From Nitrospirota bacterium (lineage in GTDB: Bacteria; Nitrospirota; Thermodesulfovibrionia; Thermodesulfovibrionales; Dissulfurispiraceae): a stretch of DNA of 64,000 bases. This document shows, one piece after another, positions 35,451 to 44,150 of this stretch (positions within the stretch are counted from its first letter, which is position 1; the number at the start of each line of letters is the position of its first letter). Below the pieces are notes generated by a model, which worked only from the letters and a program-made list of their open reading frames with translations, was not told the DNA's origin and made no database searches. The stretch lies in assembly GCA_040752355.1 (NCBI GenBank), contig JBFMHE010000004.1, forward strand, positions 62,001 to 126,000, read 5' to 3'. Both the position numbers and the translations under genes were made by a program.

Positions 35451-36812
35451 TCACTTCCCGCCTCCCATTGCGCGCTCTATATTCGCCTGCGCGACTTTGT
35501 AGTCGTACAGCGCCCCGTTGTATGCGGTCTCGGCGTTGCGGAAGGCGATGAGCGCGTCCGTCACCTCTATCGGGTCTCCCACGCCGGCATCATATCTTCC
35601 TGTGGCGATGTCGAGGTTCTCCCGCGCCTGCCGCACCGTCAGCTCGGCGGCGCCGATGCGCTCTTCCGCCTCATTCAGGTTGAGATAGGCCTGCTGTATC
35701 TCGAGCAGGATGAGCTGCCGCAGGGACTGCTCGTTCGCCCTGACCACATCGAGCGTCGCCCGTGCCTCGTCCACCTGGCTCCTGGTGAGAAATCCATTAA
35801 ACAGCGGGAAGGAGACGACGGCGCCCACGCTCCATCCGTCGTCCAGGGGTGTCCGCTCCCCTGATGCCGAATACGACGCGCTGCCGCTCACCGTCGGGTA
35901 GTAGCCCTTGCGGGCGAGCTCGACCGACTGTTCCGCCGCGCGCCCCTGGAAGAGCGTCGACTGGAGGTCCGGCCTGTTGGCATAAGCGCGCGCAACGGCG
36001 CTGTCGAGCGATATATCGTATTTGGCGAAAGAGAGGCTGTCCTCCACCCTGAACTCCGGGGCGGTGGGGATGCCCATCGCATTCCTGAGCGTCACCCAGG
36101 CGATGCGATAGCTGTTCTCCGCCCGTATCTGGTCGAGCCGCGCAGTGCTCAGGTCGACCTCCGCCTTGGTCACATCGAACTTGGGTTTCAGCCCCACCTC
36201 GAAGAAGCCCTTCGCCTGCTCCAGGTGCTGCCCGAACTGCTTCACCACCTCCCGCGCCACCTCCCTGTTCCGGTCCGCCCGCAGCACGCCGTAATAGGAT
36301 TCCCGGACATTGAGGACGATCTGGTCGGTAACGTCCTTCAGATCCATCCGCGATGCGTCGAAGGTGAAGCGCTGTATCCTGACCTGGGTCGAGGTCCTGC
36401 CGAAGTCGTAGAGATTCTGCCGCAGGGCTGCGGTTCCGCTGAATTCAGAATTCCGGCCGACGATGGTCCGCGATCCGGAACGGGAGGTGAAGTCGGAGGT
36501 GTCGTACCCTGCGGAGAGGTCGATCTGCGGGTAGTAGGAGGCAGCAGCCTGCCCTATCCTGCTCCGCACCGCCTCGACCGAACTGCCTGCGGCGGCGATG
36601 GCCGGATGACTCCGGAGCGCGATCGCCACGCACTGTTCGAGAGTGAGGAGCTCTCCCTCACGCAACACCCCGCCGGCTGTCGCACCTCCTGCCGCATTCG
36701 TCCCGTTCACCGCAGGAGCGGGATCCTGCGCTCCGGCAGGGACGCTCACGACCCCGGCCAACAGCAGCACAACCGACAGCACAATAACAAAACTACACCG
36801 TATGCCACGCAT
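35451..36812 (-). CDS. TolC family outer-membrane efflux protein (second system)
   Basis: A 453-residue TolC/OEP protein. It has a signal peptide with core SFVIVLSVVLLLAGVVSVPAGA, an Ala/Gly-rich linker, then the two homologous helical/strand halves (FEVGLKPKFDVTKAEVDLST and YDAGVGDPIEVTDALIAFRN). ATG 36812 is chosen because AGGAAG lies seven bases upstream; a further in-frame ATG at 36848 would add twelve residues. It is the last gene of the TetR-MacA-ATPase-permease run but is separated from the permease by a hairpin element. Confidence 0.9.
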   Translation of the reverse strand: MRGIRCSFVIVLSVVLLLAGVVSVPAGAQDPAPAVNGTNAAGGATAGGVLREGELLTLEQCVAIALRSHPAIAAAGSSVEAVRSRIGQAAASYYPQIDLSAGYDTSDFTSRSGSRTIVGRNSEFSGTAALRQNLYDFGRTSTQVRIQRFTFDASRMDLKDVTDQIVLNVRESYYGVLRADRNREVAREVVKQFGQHLEQAKGFFEVGLKPKFDVTKAEVDLSTARLDQIRAENSYRIAWVTLRNAMGIPTAPEFRVEDSLSFAKYDISLDSAVARAYANRPDLQSTLFQGRAAEQSVELARKGYYPTVSGSASYSASGERTPLDDGWSVGAVVSFPLFNGFLTRSQVDEARATLDVVRANEQSLRQLILLEIQQAYLNLNEAEERIGAAELTVRQARENLDIATGRYDAGVGDPIEVTDALIAFRNAETAYNGALYDYKVAQANIERAMGGGK

Positions 36813-37130
36813 AAGCAACTTCCTTTCTATCACGTTCACGAAGCGCAATCCATCCTATTCATACCTCACTCCACGCCATAGAGATGCTATGCTCTGTGAG
36901 CGGTATGGTGAGCTTGCAGGAGGGCATGGATGCCCCCCCTTATCTGATAAATGGGCGAGCCCCCACACCTGCCCCAAAAAGACCTTGTCTTTCTGGGGAC
37001 CCCATAGAACAGAAGGGCCCCGAAATGGCGAAGGCATTTCGGGTTGAGGGCAGGATGCTTTCTGAGAATGAGTCGAACAGAGCATAGCATCTTTATGGCG
37101 TGCGCAGATGCAGACGAGCCGATCGAGAGC
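36813..37130. other. Gap between TolC and permease genes holding a hairpin element
   Basis: About 320 bases. Short ORFs on both strands here are readings of the inverted repeat at 36882-37092. Outside the repeat the only support is the TolC ribosome site. An inner perfect hairpin, CCCGAAATG / CATTTCGGG, sits near 37018-37043. Confidence 0.6.
36882..37092. repeat. Large inverted-repeat (hairpin) element, family B copy 3
   Basis: Sixteen-base perfect arms AGATGCTATGCTCTGT (36882-36897) and its reverse complement (37077-37092) enclose about 180 bases with further internal hairpins. GTGAGCGGTAT after the left arm and GGATGCTTTCTGAGAATGAG before the right arm closely match the inner flanks of the 7098-7337 element (GTGAGCGGTAT and GGATGCTGTCCGAGAATGAG), showing that they belong together. 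Confidence 0.75.
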
Positions 37131-38360
37131 TTACTCATACCGCAGCGCCTCTATCGGGTCGAGGAGCGACGCCTTGTATGCCGGGTAGAACCCGAAGAAC
37201 ATGCCGACGACCCCCGAAAAGCTGAAGGCCAGGACCACCGAGAGCAGCGAGACCGTCGTCGGCCATCCGGCGAGGGCCGAAAGGATCTCGGAGCCCGATA
37301 TCCCGATGACGATGCCGAAAATGCCCCCGATCAGCGACAGCGTGAGCGCCTCTATGAGAAACTGCAGCCTGATATCCCAGGTCCGGGCCCCTATCGCCAT
37401 GCGTATACCTATCTCCCGCGTCCGCTCCGTGACCGAAACGAGCATGATGTTCATGATCCCTATCCCGCCCACGAGGAGCGAGACCGAGGCGATGGCGCCG
37501 AGCAGTATGGTCATCACCCTGGTCGACTGCTCCTGCGTCTGCATCATCTGGGTGAGGTTCCTCACCGTAAAATCGTTATCCTGCCTCGGGCCGAGGCGAT
37601 GGCGCTGTCTGAGCAGCTCGGTGATCTGGTGTTCGGCGTCGTCGAGGTCGTCGGCGCTCTTCGCCTTCACCATGATCGTCCTCACCATGCCGGGAAAGGC
37701 GGTCCCGAAGAGCTTTTTCTGCGCCGTCGTCACCGGCACATAGATCACATCGTCCTGGTCCTGCCCGTTCGGGGACTGGCCTTTGCGGTCGAGCATGCCG
37801 ACCACGGTAAAAGGGACGTTCTTTATCCTCACGACCTGCCCCACGGGATCGGCGTCTCCGAAAAGATTGTCGACCACCGTCTGCCCGAGCAGGGCGACCT
37901 TGGCCGCGCTCCGCACATCGTCGCCGGTAAAGGCCCTCCCCGCAGCCAGAGGCCAATCCTTGACCTGCAGCATATCCGGGGTCGTGCCGGTCACCCCCGT
38001 CGACCAGTTCTGGCTTCCGGCGATGACCTGGCTGACGCCGTTCAATACCGGGGCGACATACTGGACAGCGGGGCTCTCGCGCTGTATCGCCTCTGCATCG
38101 GCCATCGAGAGCGTGGACTGCGTTCCCGCTCCCATCCGGACCCCGCCCGAGGTCGTGGCGCCGGGCAGTATGATGATGAGGTTGCTCCCCATGCTCGAGA
38201 TCTGCTCGGCTATCCGCTGGCGCGCTCCCGAGCCCACGGCGAGCATCGCGATGACCGCGCCCACGCCGATGACGATCCCGAGCATCGTCAGCGACGAACG
38301 CATCTTGTTCACCATGAGCGACCTGAACGAAATACTTATGGTAGAGGAAAGATCGATCAT
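37131..38360 (-). CDS. MacB-like ABC transporter permease (second system)
   Basis: A 409-residue permease with an N-terminal helix (about residues 19-42), a MacB_PCD periplasmic domain, and FtsX-type C-terminal helices with the signature ERTREIGIRMAIGARTWDI. It has no ATPase domain; the ATPase is the upstream gene 38487-39170. The order adaptor, ATPase, permease, TolC is a complete MacAB-TolC-type exporter. A GCTGAT-type hairpin repeat lies just before its start. Confidence 0.92.
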   Translation of the reverse strand: MIDLSSTISISFRSLMVNKMRSSLTMLGIVIGVGAVIAMLAVGSGARQRIAEQISSMGSNLIIILPGATTSGGVRMGAGTQSTLSMADAEAIQRESPAVQYVAPVLNGVSQVIAGSQNWSTGVTGTTPDMLQVKDWPLAAGRAFTGDDVRSAAKVALLGQTVVDNLFGDADPVGQVVRIKNVPFTVVGMLDRKGQSPNGQDQDDVIYVPVTTAQKKLFGTAFPGMVRTIMVKAKSADDLDDAEHQITELLRQRHRLGPRQDNDFTVRNLTQMMQTQEQSTRVMTILLGAIASVSLLVGGIGIMNIMLVSVTERTREIGIRMAIGARTWDIRLQFLIEALTLSLIGGIFGIVIGISGSEILSALAGWPTTVSLLSVVLAFSFSGVVGMFFGFYPAYKASLLDPIEALRYE

Positions 38361-38366
38361 ATCCTT

Positions 38367-38483
38367 AGCTCTCAGCCATCAGCTGTCAGCTTTCAGCAAA
38401 GACAAAAGGCACAACGCGCAGAACCGTGCTCCCGCGAAGCTGCCGGCAGTCTGCCGATGGCTGACTGCTGATAGCTGATGGCT
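38367..38483. repeat. Dispersed GCTGAT-type repeat, copy 3, hairpin between ATPase and permease genes
   Basis: Left arm 38367-38397 (AGCTCTCAGCCATCAGCTG onwards) and right arm 38453-38483 (ending GATAGCTGATGGCT) are inverted copies, as in the 22452-22528 copy. It again occupies an ATPase-permease/permease boundary in a MacB-type operon. Confidence 0.8.
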
Positions 38484-38486
38484 CAT

Positions 38487-39170
38487 TCACATCGCCTCAT
38501 CGCTCACGATCCTGCCGTCGACGAACCGGACGATGCGCCTGCCGTACGCGGCGATATCGGGCTCGTGGGTCACCAGCGCTATCGTTATTTTCGACTCGCT
38601 GTTCAGCTTCACGAAGAGCTCCATGATCTCGACGCTCGTCCGGGTATCGAGGTTCCCGGTCGGCTCGTCGGCAAAGATAAGCGGCGCTGCGTTCACCATG
38701 GAGCGCGCGATCGCGACGCGCTGCTGCTGCCCTCCCGAGAGCTGGCTGGTGAAGTGGTGCTCCCTCCCTGCAAGCCCTACGGTCCGGAGCGCCTCCCGCG
38801 CCCGCTCCCTGCGCTCCTTGGGCGGCACCCCGCTGTAGAGCATCGGCAGCTCGACGTTCTCGAGCGCCGAGGTCCTCCTGAGGAGGTTGAACCCCTGGAA
38901 GACGAAGCCGATCTTCCTGTTCCGTATCGACGCGCGCTCATCGCGGCTGAGCTGCGCCACATCTTCGCCGTCGAGCAGATACCGCCCGCTCGTCGGGGTG
39001 TCGAGACACCCGAGGATATTCATAAAGGTCGATTTGCCGGACCCCGACGGTCCCATGATCGCGATGAACTCCCCCTGCTCGACGCTGAGCGAGACATTGT
39101 CGAGCGCAGTGACCGCCACATCGCCCATCCGGTACACCTTCGCGAGCCCTTTCACATCGATGAGCGCCAT
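38487..39170 (-). CDS. ABC transporter ATPase, MacB/LolD type (second system)
   Basis: A 227-residue ATPase with Walker A GPSGSGKST, signature LSGGQQQR, Walker B LIFADEPTGNLD and VTHEP. It is the energy module for the permease downstream. It starts 13 bases after the adaptor stop with a GAGGAGG ribosome site. It is similar to, but clearly distinct from, the ATPase at 20505-21185. Confidence 0.93.
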   Translation of the reverse strand: MALIDVKGLAKVYRMGDVAVTALDNVSLSVEQGEFIAIMGPSGSGKSTFMNILGCLDTPTSGRYLLDGEDVAQLSRDERASIRNRKIGFVFQGFNLLRRTSALENVELPMLYSGVPPKERRERAREALRTVGLAGREHHFTSQLSGGQQQRVAIARSMVNAAPLIFADEPTGNLDTRTSVEIMELFVKLNSESKITIALVTHEPDIAAYGRRIVRFVDGRIVSDEAM

Positions 39171-39182
39171 GTCCTCCTCTCC

Positions 39183-40370
39183 TTAAAACATCCGGGGGCC
39201 TGACGGAGCGCGGCCGCCCTTCTGCTTCTCGAGGGATTCGACGATCACGCCCTGCCCTTCCCGCAGCGCTCCCGGCTGGACTTCGGTGTACATGCCGTCG
39301 CTTATGCCCGTGGTTACCGCAACCCGCTTCGGCGTACCGCTGTCGAGCACCCACACTCCCCTGCCCTTCTCCTTGTGCTGCGGCTGCTGCGGCTTCTGGC
39401 CGGAGGACCTTTTGCGGTCGTCAGGCAGCCGGAAGCGGAGCGCCGCGTTCGGGACCCTGAGCACATCGCTCTTGCTCGAGACGACAATGGAAAGGTTCGC
39501 CGTCATGCCGGGCTTGAGCTTGAGCTCGGCATTGTCCACCTTGACCACCACATCGTAGGTCACCACATTCTGGACGGTGATAGGGGCATTTCTCACCTCG
39601 GATACGCTGCCCTTGAAGACGAGGTCGGGATAGGCGTCCACCGTAAACTCGACCGGCTGCCCCACGGCAACCCGACCGATATCGGCCTCGGCGACATTGC
39701 TGTTGATCTGCATCTTCGTGAGGTCTTTCGCTATGGTGAAAAGCGTGGGCGTCTGGAAGCTCGCTGCCACGGTCTGCCCTACATCGACGCTCCTCGAGAC
39801 GACGGTCCCGTCGACAGGGGAGAGGATCCGCGTGTACCGGAGATTGATCTCGGCCATTCTCAGGGCCGCCTCTGCCTGGGCCACCTGCGCCTTTGCCGCG
39901 CTCACCTGCGCCCGCGCGGTCTCGTAGTTCGTCTCCGCCGTATCCACCTCGCTGCGGGCGATGAAGTTCCTGGCGAAGAGCTCCTTGTTGCGCTCCGCGG
40001 TCCTCTTCGCGTCCGCACGCGCAGCCTCGGCCTTATCCAGGTTTGCCCTCGCCGAGAGGAGATTCGCCCGGGCCTGCGCCACCTGGGCCTCGAAGGTAGC
40101 GGGGTCGATCTGCGCGATCATCTGCCCCTGCCTGACCGGGGAGTTGAAATCGACATAAAGGCTCTTGACGGTGCCCGAGACCTGGGTGCCGACGAGGACC
40201 GTCGTCACCGCGTTCACCGTGCCCGTTGCAGTGACCGAGGCCGAGAGCACTCCCCTGGTGACCTCCTCGGTCCTGAACTTCACGCCGTTTTCCCTGCCCC
40301 CCAGCAGCGCAAACGCGACGGATGCGAGGACTGCAACAACAACCCCTGCCATGATACTCTTTTTCATCAT
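39183..40370 (-). CDS. MacA-like periplasmic adaptor (second system)
   Basis: A 395-residue membrane-fusion protein with an N-terminal anchor (about residues 5-23), lipoyl-like halves around GTVKSLYVDFNSPVRQGQ and LSPVDGTVVSRSVDVGQTV, and a long coiled-coil hairpin rich in Ala/Arg/Glu between them (about residues 95-165). It has the beta-barrel and membrane-proximal domains and a basic, low-complexity segment near PDDRKRSSGQKPQQPQHKEK. It follows the TetR gene by 16 bases, in the same orientation. ATG 40367 is an alternative start. Confidence 0.9.
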   Translation of the reverse strand: MMKKSIMAGVVVAVLASVAFALLGGRENGVKFRTEEVTRGVLSASVTATGTVNAVTTVLVGTQVSGTVKSLYVDFNSPVRQGQMIAQIDPATFEAQVAQARANLLSARANLDKAEAARADAKRTAERNKELFARNFIARSEVDTAETNYETARAQVSAAKAQVAQAEAALRMAEINLRYTRILSPVDGTVVSRSVDVGQTVAASFQTPTLFTIAKDLTKMQINSNVAEADIGRVAVGQPVEFTVDAYPDLVFKGSVSEVRNAPITVQNVVTYDVVVKVDNAELKLKPGMTANLSIVVSSKSDVLRVPNAALRFRLPDDRKRSSGQKPQQPQHKEKGRGVWVLDSGTPKRVAVTTGISDGMYTEVQPGALREGQGVIVESLEKQKGGRAPSGPRMF

Positions 40371-40386
40371 GTCGTAAACTTCCCTT

Positions 40387-40986
40387 TCATTTCACGGTGC
40401 CTCTCATGAAGATATCGACGAAACCCCTGATCGTGGCATGCACATCGATGCTGCGGTATTTCTTGCGCATCAGGATTTCGTTCACATTGAAAAAGGAGAA
40501 CAGCATGCCCAGGTAGGCGCGCGCGGCGGTCTCGGGATCGAATTTGCGCAGGGCCCCCTTCTTCTGCATCTCGCTGAAATAGGAGGCGAGGGCCTTGAAG
40601 ACCTCGTCGACGAAGGTGTGGTACACCGTCTGGATCTTCTCGGGATATCGCTGCATCTCGGCATGCATGATCCTGATGAGGTCTTTCCGCTGGTCGAGGG
40701 TCTCGAGGAAACGGCGCGCGATCACCGTCAGCGCCTTGTCGTACGCCATGTCCCGCACTTCGGGGAGTATCCCCTTGAGGGCCGGCAGGAATGAATAGGC
40801 AGTGATGACCTCTTCGAAGAGCTCTTCCTTCGAGGAGAAGTGGCGGAAGAGCGTCACCTCGGCGATGCCCGCTTCCCGGGCGATCTCCCGTGTCGTCGCG
40901 CCCAGATACCCTTCACGGGAAAACAGCTTCAGTGCTGTTTCGAGTATCTTGTCCCTCGTCGGGACCGCTTCATCCGTATGCTGCAT
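40387..40986 (-). CDS. TetR family transcriptional regulator
   Basis: A 199-residue regulator. The N-terminal helix-turn-helix is GATTREIAREAGIAEVTLFRHF (given in part) within residues about 10-55; the C-terminal ligand domain is helical and ends GFVDIFMRGTVK. It heads the operon for the second MacAB-TolC exporter and probably represses it until a ligand binds. ATG 40986 is chosen because GAGGGAG lies upstream; the in-frame ATG 41034 lies next to the operator-like dyad and lacks a ribosome site. Confidence 0.88.
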   Translation of the reverse strand: MQHTDEAVPTRDKILETALKLFSREGYLGATTREIAREAGIAEVTLFRHFSSKEELFEEVITAYSFLPALKGILPEVRDMAYDKALTVIARRFLETLDQRKDLIRIMHAEMQRYPEKIQTVYHTFVDEVFKALASYFSEMQKKGALRKFDPETAARAYLGMLFSFFNVNEILMRKKYRSIDVHATIRGFVDIFMRGTVK

Positions 40987-41035
40987 ACTGCCGCTGCTCC
41001 CTCTCTCAATACGGCACGGAACCGCAGAAGACATA

Positions 41036-41089
41036 GGTGTAAGTGCTTACTAACATGGTAGATTACCGCAGAGCGAGGGGCGATGTCAA
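41036..41089 (-). promoter_or_regulatory. Promoter and TetR-type operator for the second efflux operon
   Basis: On the minus strand TTGACA (41084-41089), an 18-base spacer and TAATCT (41060-41065) precede a dyad with arms GTAAG and CTTAC around two bases (41039-41050), which extends imperfectly to 41036-41054. The dyad is immediately downstream of the -10, where a TetR-family repressor would block initiation. Confidence 0.5.
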
Positions 41090-41146
41090 TGGAAGGGGTG
41101 AAGGGAGCTCACAAGGGGGCTGCGAAAAAGGGAACAGGACCGCCGG

Positions 41147-41818
41147 TCAGCTCTTGATGCAGACACTCCTGACGAAGGTGAGCGCCGAGAGCGCGTCGAG
41201 AAGTCTTTTGAGCGAGGTCTTCCGGTAGAAGGCGACGGTGAAACGGAAGGTCGTCTCCCCACCCTCCCTGCAGTGCTCGTAATCGACATTCTGGACTATC
41301 GCCCCGGAGCGCTCGATGACCGAGGTGAGGGAATCCTCATCGACATCCGCCTCGGCGCTGACGGTGACGAAGCGGAAGGTCTGCTTCGGCATCTTCCGTT
41401 CGACGATTCTCAGCACCATGAGGGTGATAAGGGTTATGATGAAGGCGACAATGCTCGCCAGGTAGAGACCCCTGCCGATGGCGAGCCCGATCGCCGAGAC
41501 GATCCAGATGCAGGCAGCGGTCGTCAGCCCCTGTACCGTGAAGCCCGTCTTCAGGATGACGCCCGCCCCGAGAAAGCCGACGCCGGTGATCGCGCCTGCC
41601 GCGATCCTGCCGGGATCGGCCCGGACATAGGCGGGGTCGAAACCGTCCAGCGTGATATTGTACTCGGAGACGATCATGAGGAGCACGCAGGCGACACAGA
41701 CGAGCAGCTGCGTCCTGAACCCGGCAGGCCGGCCGTGTATCTGGCGCTCGAACCCGATGATACCGCCGATGACGGTGCCGAGCAGAAGGCGGAAGACTAT
41801 TTCGGTCTCTGAAATCAT
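41147..41818 (-). CDS. MgtC/SapB family membrane protein
   Basis: A 223-residue protein. Four or five membrane helices occupy residues about 5-135 with the family signature GGIIGFERQIHGRPAGFRTQ and the motif ITGVGFLGAGVILK. A soluble ACT-like C-terminal domain follows (about residues 140-223). MgtC proteins are linked with magnesium limitation and membrane energetics. It stands alone between the efflux and hydrogenase regions. Confidence 0.92.
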   Translation of the reverse strand: MISETEIVFRLLLGTVIGGIIGFERQIHGRPAGFRTQLLVCVACVLLMIVSEYNITLDGFDPAYVRADPGRIAAGAITGVGFLGAGVILKTGFTVQGLTTAACIWIVSAIGLAIGRGLYLASIVAFIITLITLMVLRIVERKMPKQTFRFVTVSAEADVDEDSLTSVIERSGAIVQNVDYEHCREGGETTFRFTVAFYRKTSLKRLLDALSALTFVRSVCIKS

Positions 41819-41870
41819 AGAATTTATTATAAGTTATCGACGATACGTAATGATAGTTGAGGAGTGCACG

Positions 41871-42377
41871 CTAAGGGATGGTCTTCCTCGGGCTGGCGGA
41901 TGCCTCCGGCGTTGCAGCAAGCCCGAGCGAGGCGAGCTCCTCCACGATCAGAGCGGCCAGCCGGGGGACGCCCGCCCTCACCTCATCGGACAGCTCGAGC
42001 CCCGTATCCATGCTCTTGGGCTCGATACCGAGGAGCACGATGCGCCGGGGCATCGAATCGGTCAACTGGGCGGCGGCGAGGAGATCGGAGAGCCCGAGCT
42101 GGTGCGGAGATATCTTGCTGTTGAAGAGAGCGGGAACGTCAGCCCCTTCCAGGCGAATGATCGTGCCGGGCGGATTTCCTGTCCTCACCACATCGACAAT
42201 GATGACGGCGTCCCTGTTCTGGATGTAATGGAGCAGCTCGATGCCCATGGTGCCGCCGTCGATCACTTCGACGCCTTCGGGCACGCGATAGCGGTCCTGG
42301 AACTCCTCGACGACGCGGACGCCCGCGCCCTCATCGCTCAAGAGAAGATTGCCTATGCCCATGACGAGAATGTTCAT
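41871..42377 (-). CDS. hybD: Hydrogenase maturation protease (HybD/HyaD type)
   Basis: A 168-residue endopeptidase that removes the C-terminal extension of a [NiFe] hydrogenase large subunit after nickel insertion. The N-terminal motif MGIGNLLLSDEGAGVRVVEE has the conserved glutamate/aspartate nickel-site region (E17), and GGTMGIELLHYI and DVVRTGNPPG are typical. It is the last gene after the Hyb-type large subunit, so its substrate is most likely that protein, which keeps a 15-residue extension behind its final histidine. Confidence 0.9.
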   Translation of the reverse strand: MNILVMGIGNLLLSDEGAGVRVVEEFQDRYRVPEGVEVIDGGTMGIELLHYIQNRDAVIIVDVVRTGNPPGTIIRLEGADVPALFNSKISPHQLGLSDLLAAAQLTDSMPRRIVLLGIEPKSMDTGLELSDEVRAGVPRLAALIVEELASLGLAATPEASASPRKTIP

Positions 42378-42389
42378 GATTATAAATAT

Positions 42390-42425
42390 AGAATCCGGGA
42401 GCCGGAATTCCGGCTCCCGGATTCT
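42390..42425. repeat. Perfect 36-bp palindrome between hydrogenase large subunit and protease genes
   Basis: Bases 42390-42425 are identical to their own reverse complement, with centre GGAATTCC and ends AGAATCCGGGAGCC / GGCTCCCGGATTCT. It starts five bases after the large-subunit stop in transcription order. It can fold into a loop-less hairpin in mRNA and has no T-run, so it is better seen as a processing/stability hairpin or repeat than as a terminator. Confidence 0.85.
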
Positions 42426-42429
42426 GAGC

Positions 42430-44130
42430 CTAAAACGCCCTTACCTTCACGATCTCCTTCTTGTCCGTATCGACCACATGGATCGCGCAGGCGAGGCAGG
42501 GATCGAAGGAATGGACGGTCCTCAGCACCTCGAGCGGCTTTTCGGGGTCTGCGACGGGATTGCCGATGAGCGACGCCTCGTAGGGGCCGAGCTGGTCGTT
42601 GCCGTTCCGCGGCCCCGCGTTCCAGGTCGAGGGCACGACAGCCTGGTAGTTCTTGATCTTGCCCTTGTCGATAACGACCCAGTGCGAGAGCACGCCGCGC
42701 GGCGCCTCGTGGAACCCGAAGCCCTTGACCTCGCCCCTCGGGAACTCGGGGCGGTTGAAGGTGGCCGTATCGCCTTTCGCAACATTGTCCATGAGCGCCT
42801 GCCACTGCTTCTGGAGGGTCTCGTACATGACTGCGCAGCGCACTGCCCGGGCGGCGTGGCGGCCGATGGTAGAGTGGAGCGCAGCGAGGGGGACCTTCGC
42901 GCCTGCAAGGCTGCTCACCGTGGCGAGGGCTTTATCGGCATACTTCTTCGTCGGCGCATGGCCGGCCGCGTACATGCAGAGGACATTCGCGAGGGGGCCG
43001 ACCTGGGCGGGCTTGCCGTTGAAGGTCGGCGACTTCACCCAGGAGTATTTCCCGTTGTCCTGGAAATCGGTGTACTGCGGAACGGTCTCCTCCTCCCACG
43101 GATGGCGGCTCCAGGCGCCTTCGTACCAGGAGTGCTTGACGCTCTCTTTGACGCCGGCCCTGAAGAGCTCGTCCTGGAAGCTCCTGATCGGCTTGAAGCT
43201 GCCGATATTGCCGGCCTCGATAGAGCCGCCGGGGTGCTCGAAGAGGGTGCCCCTGGTATCCATCGGGAAGTCGGGGACAGAGAGATAGTTGGTCACCCCT
43301 GCGCCGTACCTGGTCCAGTCGGCATAGAAGGCGCCGACAGCGCAGACATCGACGAAATAGACTTCGTTGACGAAGTCGCCGAGCTCGTCGATGAGGGTCT
43401 TGATGTAGTAGAGCCGCTCCATGTTCAGCGTCGAGGGGCTGTCGGGGTTGATGGGATTCGCAACGCCTCCGACCGCGAGGTTCTGGATATGCGGGGTCTT
43501 GCCGCCGAGGATCGAGACGATCATGTTCGCCTTGCGCTGGTACTCGAGCGCCTGCAGGTAGTGGGCCGCGGCGAGGAGGTTCACCTCGGGCGAGAGCTTC
43601 ATCGCCGGGTGGCCCCAGTAGCCGTTCGTAAAGATGCCGAGCTGCCCGGTGCCGACGAAGGTCTTCAGCCTCTCCTGCACTTCCTTGAAGTGCTGCGCGC
43701 TGTTCTGGTGCCAGGTCGAGACGCTCTGGGCGGTCTGCGCGGTCTTCCTGGGGTCTGCCTTCAGGGCCGAGACGATATCCACCCAGTCGAGTGCGGAAAG
43801 GTGGTAGAAGTGGACGATGTGGTCATGAATGGCATGGGCGGCGATGATGAGGTTTCGTATGTATTGCGCATTCAGGGGGATCTCCATCTTCAAGGCGTTC
43901 TCGACGGCCCGCACCGAAGCGATGGCATGCACGGTGGTGCAGACGCCGCAGATCCGCTGTGTGAAGAGCCACGCCTCGCGCGGGTCGCGCCCCTTGAGGA
44001 TCAGCTCGATGCCGCGCCACATCTGGCCCGACGACCAGGCGTTCTTTACCTGGCCGCCGTCGATCTCGCAGTCTATTCTCAAATGTCCTTCGATTCTTGT
44101 AACCGGATCAATCGTGATTCGTTTTGACAT
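42430..44130 (-). CDS. hybC: [NiFe] hydrogenase large subunit, Hyb-like (group 1)
   Basis: A 566-residue catalytic subunit. The L1 motif RICGVCTTVH (C61, C64, H68) and L2 motif DPCLACAIH (C545, C548, H551) hold the NiFe centre; both use cysteine and not selenocysteine. Fifteen residues after H551 form the extension cut by the maturation protease. ATG 44130 is chosen: GAGGAGG lies upstream, and the longer open frame above it overlaps the HybB gene. Together with HybO, HybA and HybB it forms a periplasm-facing uptake hydrogenase passing electrons to quinone. Gene order matches hybOABCD of enterobacteria. Confidence 0.95.
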   Translation of the reverse strand: MSKRITIDPVTRIEGHLRIDCEIDGGQVKNAWSSGQMWRGIELILKGRDPREAWLFTQRICGVCTTVHAIASVRAVENALKMEIPLNAQYIRNLIIAAHAIHDHIVHFYHLSALDWVDIVSALKADPRKTAQTAQSVSTWHQNSAQHFKEVQERLKTFVGTGQLGIFTNGYWGHPAMKLSPEVNLLAAAHYLQALEYQRKANMIVSILGGKTPHIQNLAVGGVANPINPDSPSTLNMERLYYIKTLIDELGDFVNEVYFVDVCAVGAFYADWTRYGAGVTNYLSVPDFPMDTRGTLFEHPGGSIEAGNIGSFKPIRSFQDELFRAGVKESVKHSWYEGAWSRHPWEEETVPQYTDFQDNGKYSWVKSPTFNGKPAQVGPLANVLCMYAAGHAPTKKYADKALATVSSLAGAKVPLAALHSTIGRHAARAVRCAVMYETLQKQWQALMDNVAKGDTATFNRPEFPRGEVKGFGFHEAPRGVLSHWVVIDKGKIKNYQAVVPSTWNAGPRNGNDQLGPYEASLIGNPVADPEKPLEVLRTVHSFDPCLACAIHVVDTDKKEIVKVRAF

Positions 44131-44150
44131 GGAATATTCCTCCTCGATAG

